From an uncultured Latescibacterota bacterium (lineage in GTDB: Bacteria; Latescibacterota; UBA2968; UBA8231), in the NCBI GenBank assembly GCA_951813615.1, contig OX638377.1, positions 4,738,599-4,802,598 of the forward strand: 64,000 nt of DNA. Reading direction: 5' to 3'. How positions within the stretch are numbered: the stretch's first letter is position 1; each line of letters opens with the position of its first letter. Below the pieces are notes generated by a model. That model saw nothing but the letters and a program-made list of their open reading frames with translations. It ran no database searches and was not told where the DNA came from. This document shows positions 1 to 7,184 of the stretch, in pieces. The position numbers and the translations under genes are program-made.

Positions 1-568
1 GCGCCGCGCCGCTGCGGTCGATCATCATGGTGGCGTGGTGGACGATGCGCGCGTTGCCCGGCTTGAACTCTAACGCCTTGACGTAGCGCGTTGAATCAAC
101 GGGTAGCGGGATGGCGAAGTTGCGAAAAATATCTGGGCCGTCGGCCCGCAGGGTGTAGGCCGATGTCATGGGGGCTATTAAATCGGGCAGGCCTAGTTCC
201 CACTCGCTCTCCCAGTGGGGCAGCGGCGGCAAATCGGCAGGCCTACCCTCCTGCTTCCCGTGGTCAACCCAGCGGCGGACCGTAGCGATCTGCTCGGCGC
301 TCAATCCGCGCTCGCCGGCAAAGCTGCCGTAGCCGCGCTTGGGCTTCCACGGCGGCATGTAGCGAGTCTCCGTGACAAAGGCGATCTGCTCGGCGCGTGC
401 GCGCACATTTTCATAGCTGAGCAAGTCAAAGGGGGCTGGGCCGGCGGGCCGGTGGCAGGGGGCGCAGTTGTGAAAGACGATCGGCGCAATGTCGCGGTTG
501 AAGGTCGGCGCTTCTCCTCCACTGCATCCAAAACAGGCCACGACTAGAAATACCCAATAGCGCGTCAT
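1..568 (-). CDS. Cytochrome c/copper monooxygenase-type lipoprotein, 3' part missing
   Basis: The frame opens with ATG at 566-568 and runs without a stop off the left edge, giving 189 visible residues. It starts with a lipoprotein-like signal (VVAC at residue 12), then a heme-binding CAPCH motif (C35, C38, H39), then a second region ending in a His-His pair (H177, H178). A CxxCH module followed by an HH copper motif is the layout of ascorbate-dependent (PHM-like) copper type II monooxygenases found with cytochrome domains in Acidobacteria and Planctomycetes. The gene at 4703-6094 in this window has the same order. The start overlaps the stop of the upstream redoxin gene (ATGA), so the two are probably co-translated. 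The copper domain is only partly visible, so enzymatic function is inferred. Confidence 0.72.
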   Translation of the reverse strand, partial: MTRYWVFLVVACFGCSGGEAPTFNRDIAPIVFHNCAPCHRPAGPAPFDLLSYENVRARAEQIAFVTETRYMPPWKPKRGYGSFAGERGLSAEQIATVRRWVDHGKQEGRPADLPPLPHWESEWELGLPDLIAPMTSAYTLRADGPDIFRNFAIPLPVDSTRYVKALEFKPGNARIVHHATMMIDRSGAA

Positions 569-1113
569 TGCAGGTCAGCGATAAAGCAGCCTATCGCCTC
601 GGTGGCACTCGGGTCTGGGGGGCGACCAGCGAGGGCCGCCGCTAGGGCGTTTGCGAGGTCGTTCCGGGTCGGCTGCGGGCGCATCTGGTCCAAGGCCATG
701 TAGCGGTCGTCGATGCGGCCTCGATAGACGATGTTGCCGCGCTCACCTAACACCACGGCTTCTGGGGTCACGGTCGCGCCGACTCTTTTGACGAGCGCGA
801 GCTGCACATCCCTCAGTGCTTGCCCCGGCAAGCCGTATTCCCGGCTGTGGCGACGAATGGCGTCCGCATCCTCGCGGCGGTCGGGATACACCAAGTAGAA
901 CGCAACGCCTTGCGGCTGGAAGCGGGCGTAGAGACGCGCTATAGTCGGGGCGTAGCGATTGGATACAGGGCAATCGGTCTGGACGAAGAGCAAAACCGCA
1001 ACAGGAGCGCGGTTGACAAAGGGATCGACCGGATTGCCAGCCAAGTCGAGGGCTTTGGGGGGATCGGGACGGCAGCCCACCAACAGCAGGGATGCGAGGA
1101 TAGTTAATATCAT
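565..1113 (-). CDS. Redoxin (thioredoxin-fold) lipoprotein
   Basis: The product has 182 residues. It has a clear lipobox (LLVGC, C14), so it is probably membrane-anchored on the outer side. An AhpC/Redoxin-like fold follows, with a single conserved cysteine in QTDCPVSN (C48) and the strand pattern VAFYLVYPD ... GATVTPEAVVL ... IVYRGRIDD, including the cis-proline turn (TVTPEA). Only one cysteine is at the active-site position, so a peroxiredoxin-like or resolving role is more likely than a CxxC disulfide reductase. I placed the start at the ATG just before the hydrophobic signal; an in-frame start 48 codons upstream would hide the signal and overlap the divergent sigma gene. The stop overlaps the start of the downstream cytochrome/monooxygenase gene. 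In other bacteria redoxin and copper-monooxygenase domains are often fused; here they are separate. Confidence 0.82.
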   Translation of the reverse strand: MILTILASLLLVGCRPDPPKALDLAGNPVDPFVNRAPVAVLLFVQTDCPVSNRYAPTIARLYARFQPQGVAFYLVYPDRREDADAIRRHSREYGLPGQALRDVQLALVKRVGATVTPEAVVLGERGNIVYRGRIDDRYMALDQMRPQPTRNDLANALAAALAGRPPDPSATEAIGCFIADLQ

Positions 1114-1174
1114 AAAAAAAGAAAACGGATATTGGGCACCGACGGCAAGACTGTCGGTTTGCGCATTTTTATTA

Positions 1175-1200
1175 TGTAGGGAATGAGTCCGGCCCCTACA
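1175..1200. repeat. Partial GTAGGG...CCCTAC palindrome
   Basis: TGTAGGG at 1175-1181 is matched by CCCTACA at 1194-1200, with a 12-base loop. It resembles a degenerate member of the palindrome family seen at 6094, 44967 and 48619. It covers the upstream candidate start (ATG 1183) of the sigma factor gene, which favours the downstream ATG at 1213. Confidence 0.4.
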
Positions 1201-1212
1201 TTGTCTAACAAT

Positions 1213-1782
1213 ATGATGTCGGAGCAAGTGGGCACAGACCGCGCCCTGATCGACCAAGCGCGGGCGGGCGACGAAACGGCCTTGCGCGTCCTAATTGAGC
1301 GCTATGAGCCGCAAGTGGCCGCCACAGTCGTGGGCATGTTGGGGCCAGGCGACGAGGCCGATGACGTGGGGCAGGAAACCTTTGTCCGCTTTTACCAGTC
1401 GCTGGACAAGTTTCGCGGCGACGCGGCGCTAGGCACCTACTTGACGCGTATTGCCATCAACCTCTCGCTCAACGCGCTTGAGCGCCGCAAGCGGCAGCGC
1501 TGGCGCTTCTGGAGCCGCGACGACGAACAGGCCCCGCCCGAGCCGAGCGTTGACGGCCGCGACGAACAAGCCGCGAGCGAACGAGCGCAAGCAGTGCAAG
1601 CGGCCCTCGACCAGCTCAAACCAGCCTTCCGAGCGGTGGTAGTGCTGCGGATGATCGAGGGCTATTCGACCAAGGAGACGGCGGCGCTATTGGAAATCGC
1701 CGAGGGCACGGTGCTCTCGCGGCTTTCGCGCGGCATGAAACAACTAGAGACCATCCTCAAAGACGAGGTCCTGTATGACTGA
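1213..1782 (+). CDS. ECF-type RNA polymerase sigma factor
   Basis: The 189-residue product has the two-domain layout of extracytoplasmic-function sigma factors. Region 2 carries DEADDVGQETFVRFYQSL and TYLTRIAINLSLN. Region 4 has a helix-turn-helix around GYSTKETAALLEIAEGTVLSR. The linker is charged and glutamine/alanine-rich. The start is uncertain: ATG 1213 gives a normal ECF N-terminus, while ATG 1183 is in frame but lies inside a palindrome. The stop overlaps by 8 bases with the next gene, which encodes a membrane anti-sigma factor; this is the usual arrangement for a sigma factor held at the membrane. Two Spy/CpxP-like genes follow, suggesting an envelope-stress circuit that also includes its own output. 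Confidence 0.9.
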   Translation: MMSEQVGTDRALIDQARAGDETALRVLIERYEPQVAATVVGMLGPGDEADDVGQETFVRFYQSLDKFRGDAALGTYLTRIAINLSLNALERRKRQRWRFWSRDDEQAPPEPSVDGRDEQAASERAQAVQAALDQLKPAFRAVVVLRMIEGYSTKETAALLEIAEGTVLSRLSRGMKQLETILKDEVLYD

Positions 1783-2185
1783 CAGCTATCGCAGTGAAAT
1801 GCTAAGGGCGCTGACCGGCGAATTGAGCGCGAGCGAGCGCGAGGCATTCGAGCGCGCCCTAGCTACGGACGACGCACTCCGCGCCGAATGGGAGAGCCTG
1901 CAAAAAGTCAGCGGTCTCCTACAGGAAAGCCGCGCCGACTCGTTCCGGCCGTTCTTTGCCACCCGCGTCGCGCAGCGCATCAAAAGCCAGCACGAGGAAA
2001 GTCTCACCGATGCTCTCGTGTGGCTTTTTCGCCCCCTCGCTCCGGTCGCTATCGCAGTGGTCGCCTTTTTGGCGCTGAGCAACTGGAACGAGCGCGAACT
2101 CATCGGCGACGACGCCTCGTTCCTCGCCGCGATTTTCGCCGCGGTGCCCGCCACGCCCGAAGCGGCGTACGTCCTGGACATGTGA
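1775..2185 (+). CDS. Membrane anti-sigma factor (zinc-finger-less)
   Basis: The 136-residue product begins with an acidic, helical cytoplasmic part (about residues 1-85: GELSASEREAFERALATDD, typical of anti-sigma N-termini). One transmembrane helix follows (about 90-105, PLAPVAIAVVAFLALS), then a short outer tail. No HxxxCxxC zinc motif is visible, so it would be an RskA/RseA-like rather than ZAS-type factor. The gene overlaps the sigma factor gene by 8 bases and is separated from the next gene by a single base. The role is inferred from position and topology; sequence similarity to any one family is weak. Confidence 0.75.
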   Translation: MTDSYRSEMLRALTGELSASEREAFERALATDDALRAEWESLQKVSGLLQESRADSFRPFFATRVAQRIKSQHEESLTDALVWLFRPLAPVAIAVVAFLALSNWNERELIGDDASFLAAIFAAVPATPEAAYVLDM

Positions 2186-2186
2186 C

Positions 2187-2597
2187 ATGCGAGGGAAAAC
2201 TAAAGGCGCACTCATTCTCTTTAGCACCCTGCTCATCGGCGTGCTGATCGGGACTCTGCTCTCCGGGTGGTTTGTCCGCGACCGCCTGCGGCCCATTCCG
2301 CATCCCCGCCATTTCGTCCGCAGTACTGAGCGGTTGATTGGGCCGCAGGACGAAGAGCAGCGCCAAGCTGTGCGGGACGTGCTGCGACAACACGCCACCG
2401 CGCTCCGAGAACTCAATGCCGAGCACCGGGAGGCACTAAAGGAGCAGTTGGATGCGACGCGAGCCGAGTTGGCCCCCTTGTTGTCTGAAGAGCAACTGCG
2501 GCGGCTGGATAGGCGGCAGCGGCGCTTCGGGGAACTGATGGGACCTTGGCGCGAACGGCCGCGGCACAAAAAAATGAAACCGCACGGGAATGAATAG
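2187..2597 (+). CDS. Membrane-anchored Spy/CpxP-like (periplasmic metal sensor type) protein
   Basis: The 136-residue product has an N-terminal membrane anchor (residues about 7-27, GALILFSTLLIGVLIGTLL). The rest is a helical, very charged periplasmic domain: EEQRQAVRDVLRQHATALREL, then LSEEQLRRLDRRQRRF. Paired helices of the type 'EQ..L..L..' are the hallmark of Spy/CpxP/CnrX periplasmic proteins, which chaperone misfolded proteins or sense metals. It starts one base after the anti-sigma stop, so it belongs to the same transcript. With the sigma and anti-sigma genes it looks like a three- or four-gene envelope-stress operon; a role as co-sensor (as CnrX is for CnrH) is possible but unproved. 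Confidence 0.65.
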   Translation: MRGKTKGALILFSTLLIGVLIGTLLSGWFVRDRLRPIPHPRHFVRSTERLIGPQDEEQRQAVRDVLRQHATALRELNAEHREALKEQLDATRAELAPLLSEEQLRRLDRRQRRFGELMGPWRERPRHKKMKPHGNE

Positions 2598-2705
2598 CAT
2601 CAATCGGTGGTCTAATGGGGCGTAGAGAAGAGAAAAGGCCATTTCTCACGAGCCGCCAACTAGGAGCGGCGAACCCAACTAACTATCCAATGCGGAGGAC
2701 ATAAA

Positions 2706-3317
2706 ATGAAAAAGAAGTGGATCATCTCAGCCGGCGTCGCGCTGGCACTCGGCGCACTGGCCACTGTGGCCGTAGCCGAGCGCGGAGAAAAGATGCGGGA
2801 ACACCGGCAGCCCATGCCGTGGATGCTGGGGCGTCTCGACCTGACCGACGAGCAGAAGGAGCAGTTGCAAGCGTTGCGCAAGGAGCATGTAGAAGCCAGG
2901 CGCGAGCAGCGCGAGGCCATGGCTGCCATGGGCAAGGAGCAGCGCGAAGCTGTAATGAACATTTTGACCGACGAGCAGCAGGAGATCCTAAAAGAAATGC
3001 GCTCCAAGCGCGGCAAATTTTTCGACCGGCGCGGCGGCAAGGGCAAGGACCGGCACGACATGCGACGAGGCGGTAAGGGTCGGCACGACGCGCGGCGCGG
3101 CGGCCAAGGCGCGTTCTCAAGACTAGACCTGACCGACGAGCAGAAGGAACAGTTCAAAGAATTGCGCACAGAACACCGCACAGAAATACGCGAAACGCGC
3201 CAAAAGCACCGCACGGCCTTGGAAAGCGTCCTGACAGATGAGCAGCGCGAAAAGCTCGAAGAGATGAAGGACGAGGCGTTTTACGGCGGCGGCAAACGCG
3301 GGCGCGGCCGGCGGTAA
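2706..3317 (+). CDS. Spy/CpxP-family periplasmic protein with two LTDEQ repeats
   Basis: The 203-residue product has a Sec signal peptide (cleavage near AVA-ERG, residue 24) and is extremely rich in Arg, Lys, Glu and Gln. It contains two copies of a Spy-like unit: RLDLTDEQKEQLQALRKEH ... ILTDEQQEIL, and RLDLTDEQKEQFKELRTEH ... VLTDEQREKL. These LTxxQ motifs are those of Spy and CpxP. A Gly/Arg/His-rich linker (about residues 100-137) separates the two units. A good ribosome site (GGAGG, 8-10 bases upstream) and a strong terminator directly after the stop frame the gene. It closes the ECF sigma operon and is a plausible stress-induced chaperone; a head-to-tail fused pair would mimic the Spy homodimer. 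Confidence 0.78.
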   Translation: MKKKWIISAGVALALGALATVAVAERGEKMREHRQPMPWMLGRLDLTDEQKEQLQALRKEHVEARREQREAMAAMGKEQREAVMNILTDEQQEILKEMRSKRGKFFDRRGGKGKDRHDMRRGGKGRHDARRGGQGAFSRLDLTDEQKEQFKELRTEHRTEIRETRQKHRTALESVLTDEQREKLEEMKDEAFYGGGKRGRGRR

Positions 3318-3342
3318 GCACCGATTCTTATTTTCCTGCACG

Positions 3343-3380
3343 ACGCGGAGTAGCTTGGCTGCTCCGCGTTTTTTATTTTT
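3343..3380 (+). terminator. Rho-independent terminator of the sigma factor/Spy operon
   Basis: A 12-bp stem (ACGCGGAGTAGC with GCTGCTCCGCGT, one G-T wobble) with a TTG loop is followed by TTTTTTATTTTT. It lies 25 bases after the stop of the Spy-like gene. Confidence 0.92.
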
Positions 3381-3800
3381 AACGTGAGTTCGGGATAGAT
3401 TAACTATTGCAAGATGCGACAATGTTGCAAATCAGCCCATCTCGCCAGATTTTCCAATAAACCATTCCATAACCCACATAATTTTAAAGAGTTGGCTTCT
3501 CCCTCCGCTCCTTCAGCGCTATTTGACTGTTGCATTGTGCGTCACTGTGGAATTTCCCCACCTCCACGTCTCGATCATATAATATCCTGTATATAAAGGA
3601 CTTATCTGTTTGCCGACGACTTGGCACAGATTATGCATAACAGCGGGGCAAAAGCTTGACAGGCTAGTTTTTCGGTTTAAATTGAGCGCACTCTGATCCC
3701 CAGTTGATGAATTACAGTGGCCTCTATTTGGAGCGGTTTATCAATTTTCAGGGTTGGTTTTTTCGGCTGGGAGTCCCTCACCTTAACCCGAACTCACGTT
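3381..3800. mobile_element. Candidate MITE-like element with 14-bp terminal inverted repeats
   Basis: AACGTGAGTTCGGG at 3381-3394 is the exact reverse complement of CCCGAACTCACGTT at 3787-3800. The 420 bases between are markedly more AT-rich than the neighbourhood and hold no convincing gene; the longest open frames have no recognisable domain. The block is flanked on both sides by runs of T (a possible short target duplication, though the left run belongs to the terminator). It sits between that terminator and the amidohydrolase gene. It could be a non-autonomous insertion element or a decayed insertion sequence; no transposase fragment was recognised. Confidence 0.45.
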
Positions 3801-3859
3801 TTTTAAGTATCTTTCGTCATACGCTACGGACACTTCAACGACACCCTATTGAGATTCTT

Positions 3860-4702
3860 ATGATAATCGACTCGCATACCCACGCTTGGGAATACTGGCC
3901 CTACGAGCCGCCCGTGCCCGATCACAACAGCCGCGGCCGGGTCGAGCAACTGCTGTGGGAAATGGACCGCAACGGCGTCGATAAGGCCGTGCTCGTCTGC
4001 GCTCGCATCGAGCACAATCCCCACAACAACGACTACGTCGCCGAACAAATCCGCGCCTATCCAGATCGCTTGGTGCAATTCGCCGATGTGGATTGCTCGT
4101 GGTCGGCAGAATACCACACCCCGGGCGCGGCCGAGCGGCTCAAAGCGGCCGCGGCAAAGTACCAGCTCAAGGGCTACACTCACTACGTAAAAAGCGACAC
4201 CGAGTGGTTCGCGTCCGAGGAAGGGCTCGCGTTTTTCAGCGCTACGGCCGATTTAAACCTGATCGCCAGCCTAGCTTTGGGGCCGCAGTGGCAGCCGACG
4301 TTGCGCGAGCTGGCGCGGCGCTTTCCGTCGGTGACTTTTCTCTGCCACCACATGGCCGGAGCCAACGCGCGCGAGGAAGCGCCGCACCCCAACCTGCAGG
4401 AGATTCTGCGCTCGGCCGAGGTGCCCAACATCTACATCAAGCTCTCGGGCTTTCACTACGCTTCGCACGTCTCGTGGGGGTACCCCTACTCGGACACGCA
4501 CCACATCGTGCGCCAGCTCTACGAGCACTTCGGTCCCCAGCGGCTGTGCTGGGGCTCGGACTACCCGGTCGTGCGAACCAACATGACCTACCAGCACGCG
4601 CTCGAAGCATTCCGCACGCACTGCACGTTCGTACCAGACGAGCACAAGCGCCTGATCTTAGGCCAGAACTTGGCCGACCTGATCGACCAAGCCGGCACTT
4701 AG
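3860..4702 (+). CDS. Amidohydrolase 2 family metal-dependent hydrolase
   Basis: The 280-residue product starts MIIDSHTHAWEYW, with the HxH metal-binding motif at the end of strand 1 of a TIM barrel. It continues with FLCHHMAG (second metal-binding His region) and LCWGSDYPVV (the conserved Asp near the C-terminus). This is the amidohydrolase-2 (Pfam PF04909) layout shared by decarboxylases such as ACMSD and by many uncharacterised lactonases. An in-frame ATG at 3704 would add 52 residues of unrelated low-GC sequence from the neighbouring AT-rich block, so I placed the start at 3860. The stop touches the next gene (TAG then ATG). Substrate unknown. Confidence 0.85.
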   Translation: MIIDSHTHAWEYWPYEPPVPDHNSRGRVEQLLWEMDRNGVDKAVLVCARIEHNPHNNDYVAEQIRAYPDRLVQFADVDCSWSAEYHTPGAAERLKAAAAKYQLKGYTHYVKSDTEWFASEEGLAFFSATADLNLIASLALGPQWQPTLRELARRFPSVTFLCHHMAGANAREEAPHPNLQEILRSAEVPNIYIKLSGFHYASHVSWGYPYSDTHHIVRQLYEHFGPQRLCWGSDYPVVRTNMTYQHALEAFRTHCTFVPDEHKRLILGQNLADLIDQAGT

Positions 4703-6094
4703 ATGATTATGCTACCGTCCGCATATAGCACAATTCGCCGCTGCTTGCTCATCGGCTCCATTTTCGTCGGCTGTAGTGCCGACGGGCCGGGGCCGGTCCA
4801 AACGACCGTGCATGAGTCCGACTCGACTTGGGGTATTATCCAAACGGAAATTTTCGCCGGCCAATGCGTTAGCTGCCACACGGCCGGGACCTCGTTTGGG
4901 CGTCAGTCGGGCCTCATACTCACTCCGGACATAGCCTACGAACAACTCGTAGGTGCCGCCCCGACGAACGCGGCCGCCGCGGCCGATGGGCTGATGCGAG
5001 TCAGCGACCTCGGGCAGGGCATGCCCGGCCTCCTCAAGAGCTATTTGTGGGAGAAGATCAACGCGCCCGACCAGCAACATTTCTACGGCGACCATCCCTA
5101 CTACGGAGAGCTCATGCCCTTTGGCAGCAAGCCGCTGACCAACGGCGAGTTGGCTTTTATCCGCACGTGGATCGAGGCTGGAGCACCGGAAACCGGTCAC
5201 GTGGCCGATCCAGACCTCTTGAAGGACGAATCGCGCTACGAGGTGCCGGAGTTCAAGCCGCTAGCCAAGCCGGAAAACGGCGTCCAGCTACACTTGCCGC
5301 CTTTCGAGGTCCAGCCCAACACCGAGCGCGAGATCTTTGTCGTGCATCCGCTGAACAACGAAGACGATGTATTCCTAGAGCGCGTCCAGATCTTCATGAA
5401 GTCCGGCTCTCACCACTTCCTGCTCTACACCTTCCAAGACGACATACCCGCCGAGCGCATGCCGGAACCCTACGAATATCGCGACTTGCACAACGGCGAC
5501 GGCCAGTACGTCCTTTCAACCATACTAACGCAATTTTACCACCTGCCAATCTCCGGCAGTCAATGGCCTTTCTTCGACGTCTCTCTGCCGCCCGGCGTGG
5601 CGATACGACTGCCCAAGAACACTCTGCTCGACCTCAACTCGCACTATATCAATCGCACCAGTCAGCCCGTTACCGGTGAGGTCTATACGAACTTGCACTT
5701 TGCCGACCCTGCTGCAGTCGAGCACGAGGCGCGTCTTTTTTCTTTGAACAATCTTGATATCTCCCTGCCGGCCGGGGAGGTGACGACCATAGAGCGGGAT
5801 TTTACCTTTTCCGAGCGGACTCACGTTGTGCAGCTAGTCTCGCACGCTCATCAGCTCATGGCCGAATTCCGGGTCGAAATGATCGGCGGAGCGCACGACG
5901 GCGAGCTCATCTACGTCGCTTACGATTGGGAACACCCGCCGATCCTGAGATTCGACTCTCCTCTCGTCCTAGAGCCAGGGGAGGGTTTTAGGTTAGAGGC
6001 AACCTATGACAACACGACCGACGAAGAGGTCAATTTCGGTTTGTTGTCAACAGACGAGATGATGATTCTCTTTGGGATTTCCTACCGGGATTAG
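4703..6094 (+). CDS. Cytochrome c/PHM-like copper monooxygenase lipoprotein
   Basis: The 463-residue product has a lipobox near C24 (IFVGC), then a single heme motif CVSCH (C55, C58, H59). After this comes a domain with the copper ligands of peptidylglycine hydroxylating monooxygenases in the right order: HH (H237, H238), LNSHY (H314), HAH (H381, H383), and a late Met in STDEMMILFG (M453 or M454). In PHM and dopamine beta-monooxygenase, HH plus H bind CuH, and HxH plus Met bind CuM. A complete set is therefore visible, which supports real catalysis, with the heme domain as a possible electron donor. The start directly follows the amidohydrolase stop. The same domain order begins at the left edge of the window. 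Substrate unknown. Confidence 0.82.
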   Translation: MIMLPSAYSTIRRCLLIGSIFVGCSADGPGPVQTTVHESDSTWGIIQTEIFAGQCVSCHTAGTSFGRQSGLILTPDIAYEQLVGAAPTNAAAAADGLMRVSDLGQGMPGLLKSYLWEKINAPDQQHFYGDHPYYGELMPFGSKPLTNGELAFIRTWIEAGAPETGHVADPDLLKDESRYEVPEFKPLAKPENGVQLHLPPFEVQPNTEREIFVVHPLNNEDDVFLERVQIFMKSGSHHFLLYTFQDDIPAERMPEPYEYRDLHNGDGQYVLSTILTQFYHLPISGSQWPFFDVSLPPGVAIRLPKNTLLDLNSHYINRTSQPVTGEVYTNLHFADPAAVEHEARLFSLNNLDISLPAGEVTTIERDFTFSERTHVVQLVSHAHQLMAEFRVEMIGGAHDGELIYVAYDWEHPPILRFDSPLVLEPGEGFRLEATYDNTTDEEVNFGLLSTDEMMILFGISYRD

Positions 6095-6171
6095 TAGGGG
6101 GCGGTTTGCAAACCGCCCCTACACGACGCATTCGGCCAGCGGGATATAAAGGGCAACCACGAGGGTTGCCC
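6094..6171. repeat. Double palindrome between convergent genes (GTAGGGGC family)
   Basis: Two hairpins lie in tandem: GTAGGGGGCGGTTT/AAACCGCCCCTAC at 6094-6122 and GGGCAACC/GGTTGCCC at 6151-6171, the second followed by CCTAC. They sit between the convergent monooxygenase and GOLPH3-like genes, so they may stop transcription from both sides although no T-run follows. The outer sequence matches palindromes at 44967 and 48619, which suggests a dispersed REP-like family. Confidence 0.75.
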
Positions 6172-6174
6172 CTA

Positions 6175-6828
6175 CTAATACATATGCGGCTGCACGGCGA
6201 GGGCCAGCGACGCTTCAATGTCCCAGATGGCCTTGGTCACTTCTTGGCCAATCAAGTCCAGCTTGCGCACTTGTTCGATGCGCCCGGTCGCACGGGCTAG
6301 CTCGGGGCTGGCCAAGAGCTTTTCGAAAATTCCACAGGCATCCGCCAAGCAGATAATGACCACGTCGCGGGGGTCGGGAATCTTATCGCTGAACAGCACC
6401 TCCATGATGCGCAGCTTGACCTCTTGCTCGGCCTTGCCATCGAGGGCCGGATAGCGCCGCGCACGAAATACCCACAGGAAGCGTCCCTCCTCACTCGCGA
6501 GAATGCCTTTCTCCACTAACCGGCGTAGCGCTTCCTCGCGGATGTCGTCGGCACGCGCGGCTGTGCGCTCCAGCCAGTAACGAGTATCGTGCGTCTCGGT
6601 TGCTGCGGCAATGTCGCTCAGTACCGGGTCGATTAGATTATCTTGCAAGGGCGTATTATCGACGAGGGTCAGCTTGTCCAAGTCGGTGTCGATGCGGTCT
6701 TCCAGTGCCAGTTCCATCAGGACTCCGCCGCCCAAGGCGTACCGCACCAACCGGTCGGGTACTCGGGCGAAGCTCCCATTTTCATCGTCGAGCAAAAGAA
6801 GCATAATTTCTTCGGTGAATCTCAGCAT
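6175..6828 (-). CDS. GOLPH3/VPS74 (GPP34) family protein
   Basis: The 217-residue product begins LRFTEEIMLLLLDD and continues with YALGGGVLMELAL, DRIDTD, LTLVDNTPLQDNLID and later DVVIICLADACGIF. This is the all-helical GPP34 domain over its whole length. In eukaryotes GOLPH3/VPS74 binds phosphatidylinositol-4-phosphate and sorts Golgi glycosyltransferases; bacterial members, best known in actinobacteria, have no established function. No signal or membrane helix is present, so it is cytoplasmic or peripheral at the membrane. A ribosome site (AAGGAAAGG) precedes the ATG. It lies downstream of the small membrane protein and Amt genes in the same direction, 67 bases away, so co-transcription is possible. 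Family assignment is sound; role unknown. Confidence 0.85.
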   Translation of the reverse strand: MLRFTEEIMLLLLDDENGSFARVPDRLVRYALGGGVLMELALEDRIDTDLDKLTLVDNTPLQDNLIDPVLSDIAAATETHDTRYWLERTAARADDIREEALRRLVEKGILASEEGRFLWVFRARRYPALDGKAEQEVKLRIMEVLFSDKIPDPRDVVIICLADACGIFEKLLASPELARATGRIEQVRKLDLIGQEVTKAIWDIEASLALAVQPHMY

Positions 6829-6895
6829 ACCTTTCCTTTCAGGCCCAGTGTTTATGGATTCTGTCTGACTCGCTTGTAGGGGTTTCCTCCGATTC

Positions 6896-7129
6896 TCACG
6901 GAGAATAGGGATCCTCCGCGTCTAAGATCTTGCTCAGGGATTCGGGGCTGCCGAAGCGCTGCACCTCTTCTTCGTACTGCTCCGTCTCAATGCGGGCCTG
7001 CCGCACGTGCCAGAGAATCCACAGTACCACCCCCACGACGAACAGCGCGAACTCCGCACCAACAAAGGGGTAAAGAGGCCCGATCTCGGCCATGTTGCCG
7101 CTCCAACTTTCGACGTTTCCGGTGGACAT
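6896..7129 (-). CDS. Small single-span membrane protein next to amt
   Basis: The 77-residue product has a short N-terminal segment, one transmembrane helix (about residues 22-42, FVGAEFALFVVGVVLWILW), and a charged cytoplasmic tail rich in Gln and Glu ending in DAEDPYSP. A clear ribosome site (GGAG, 6 bases before ATG) supports it as a real gene. It starts 55 bases after the stop of the ammonium transporter gene, in the same direction. No family is recognised. The usual partner of Amt is the PII protein GlnK, which this is not; an accessory or regulatory subunit of the transporter is only a guess from position. Confidence 0.62.
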   Translation of the reverse strand: MSTGNVESWSGNMAEIGPLYPFVGAEFALFVVGVVLWILWHVRQARIETEQYEEEVQRFGSPESLSKILDAEDPYSP

Positions 7130-7184
7130 GATGATCTCCTAACTAATCGGATATGTGTTTGGTTCCGCCAATGGCTCGCCGAGT

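Noticed and set aside
3414..3596. 60-codon open frame in the AT-rich block
   Set aside because: No ribosome site, no domain; likely chance.
3704..3859. 52-residue N-terminal extension of the amidohydrolase
   Set aside because: It reads through the inverted-repeat end of the AT-rich block, while the HxH motif belongs at the true N-terminus.
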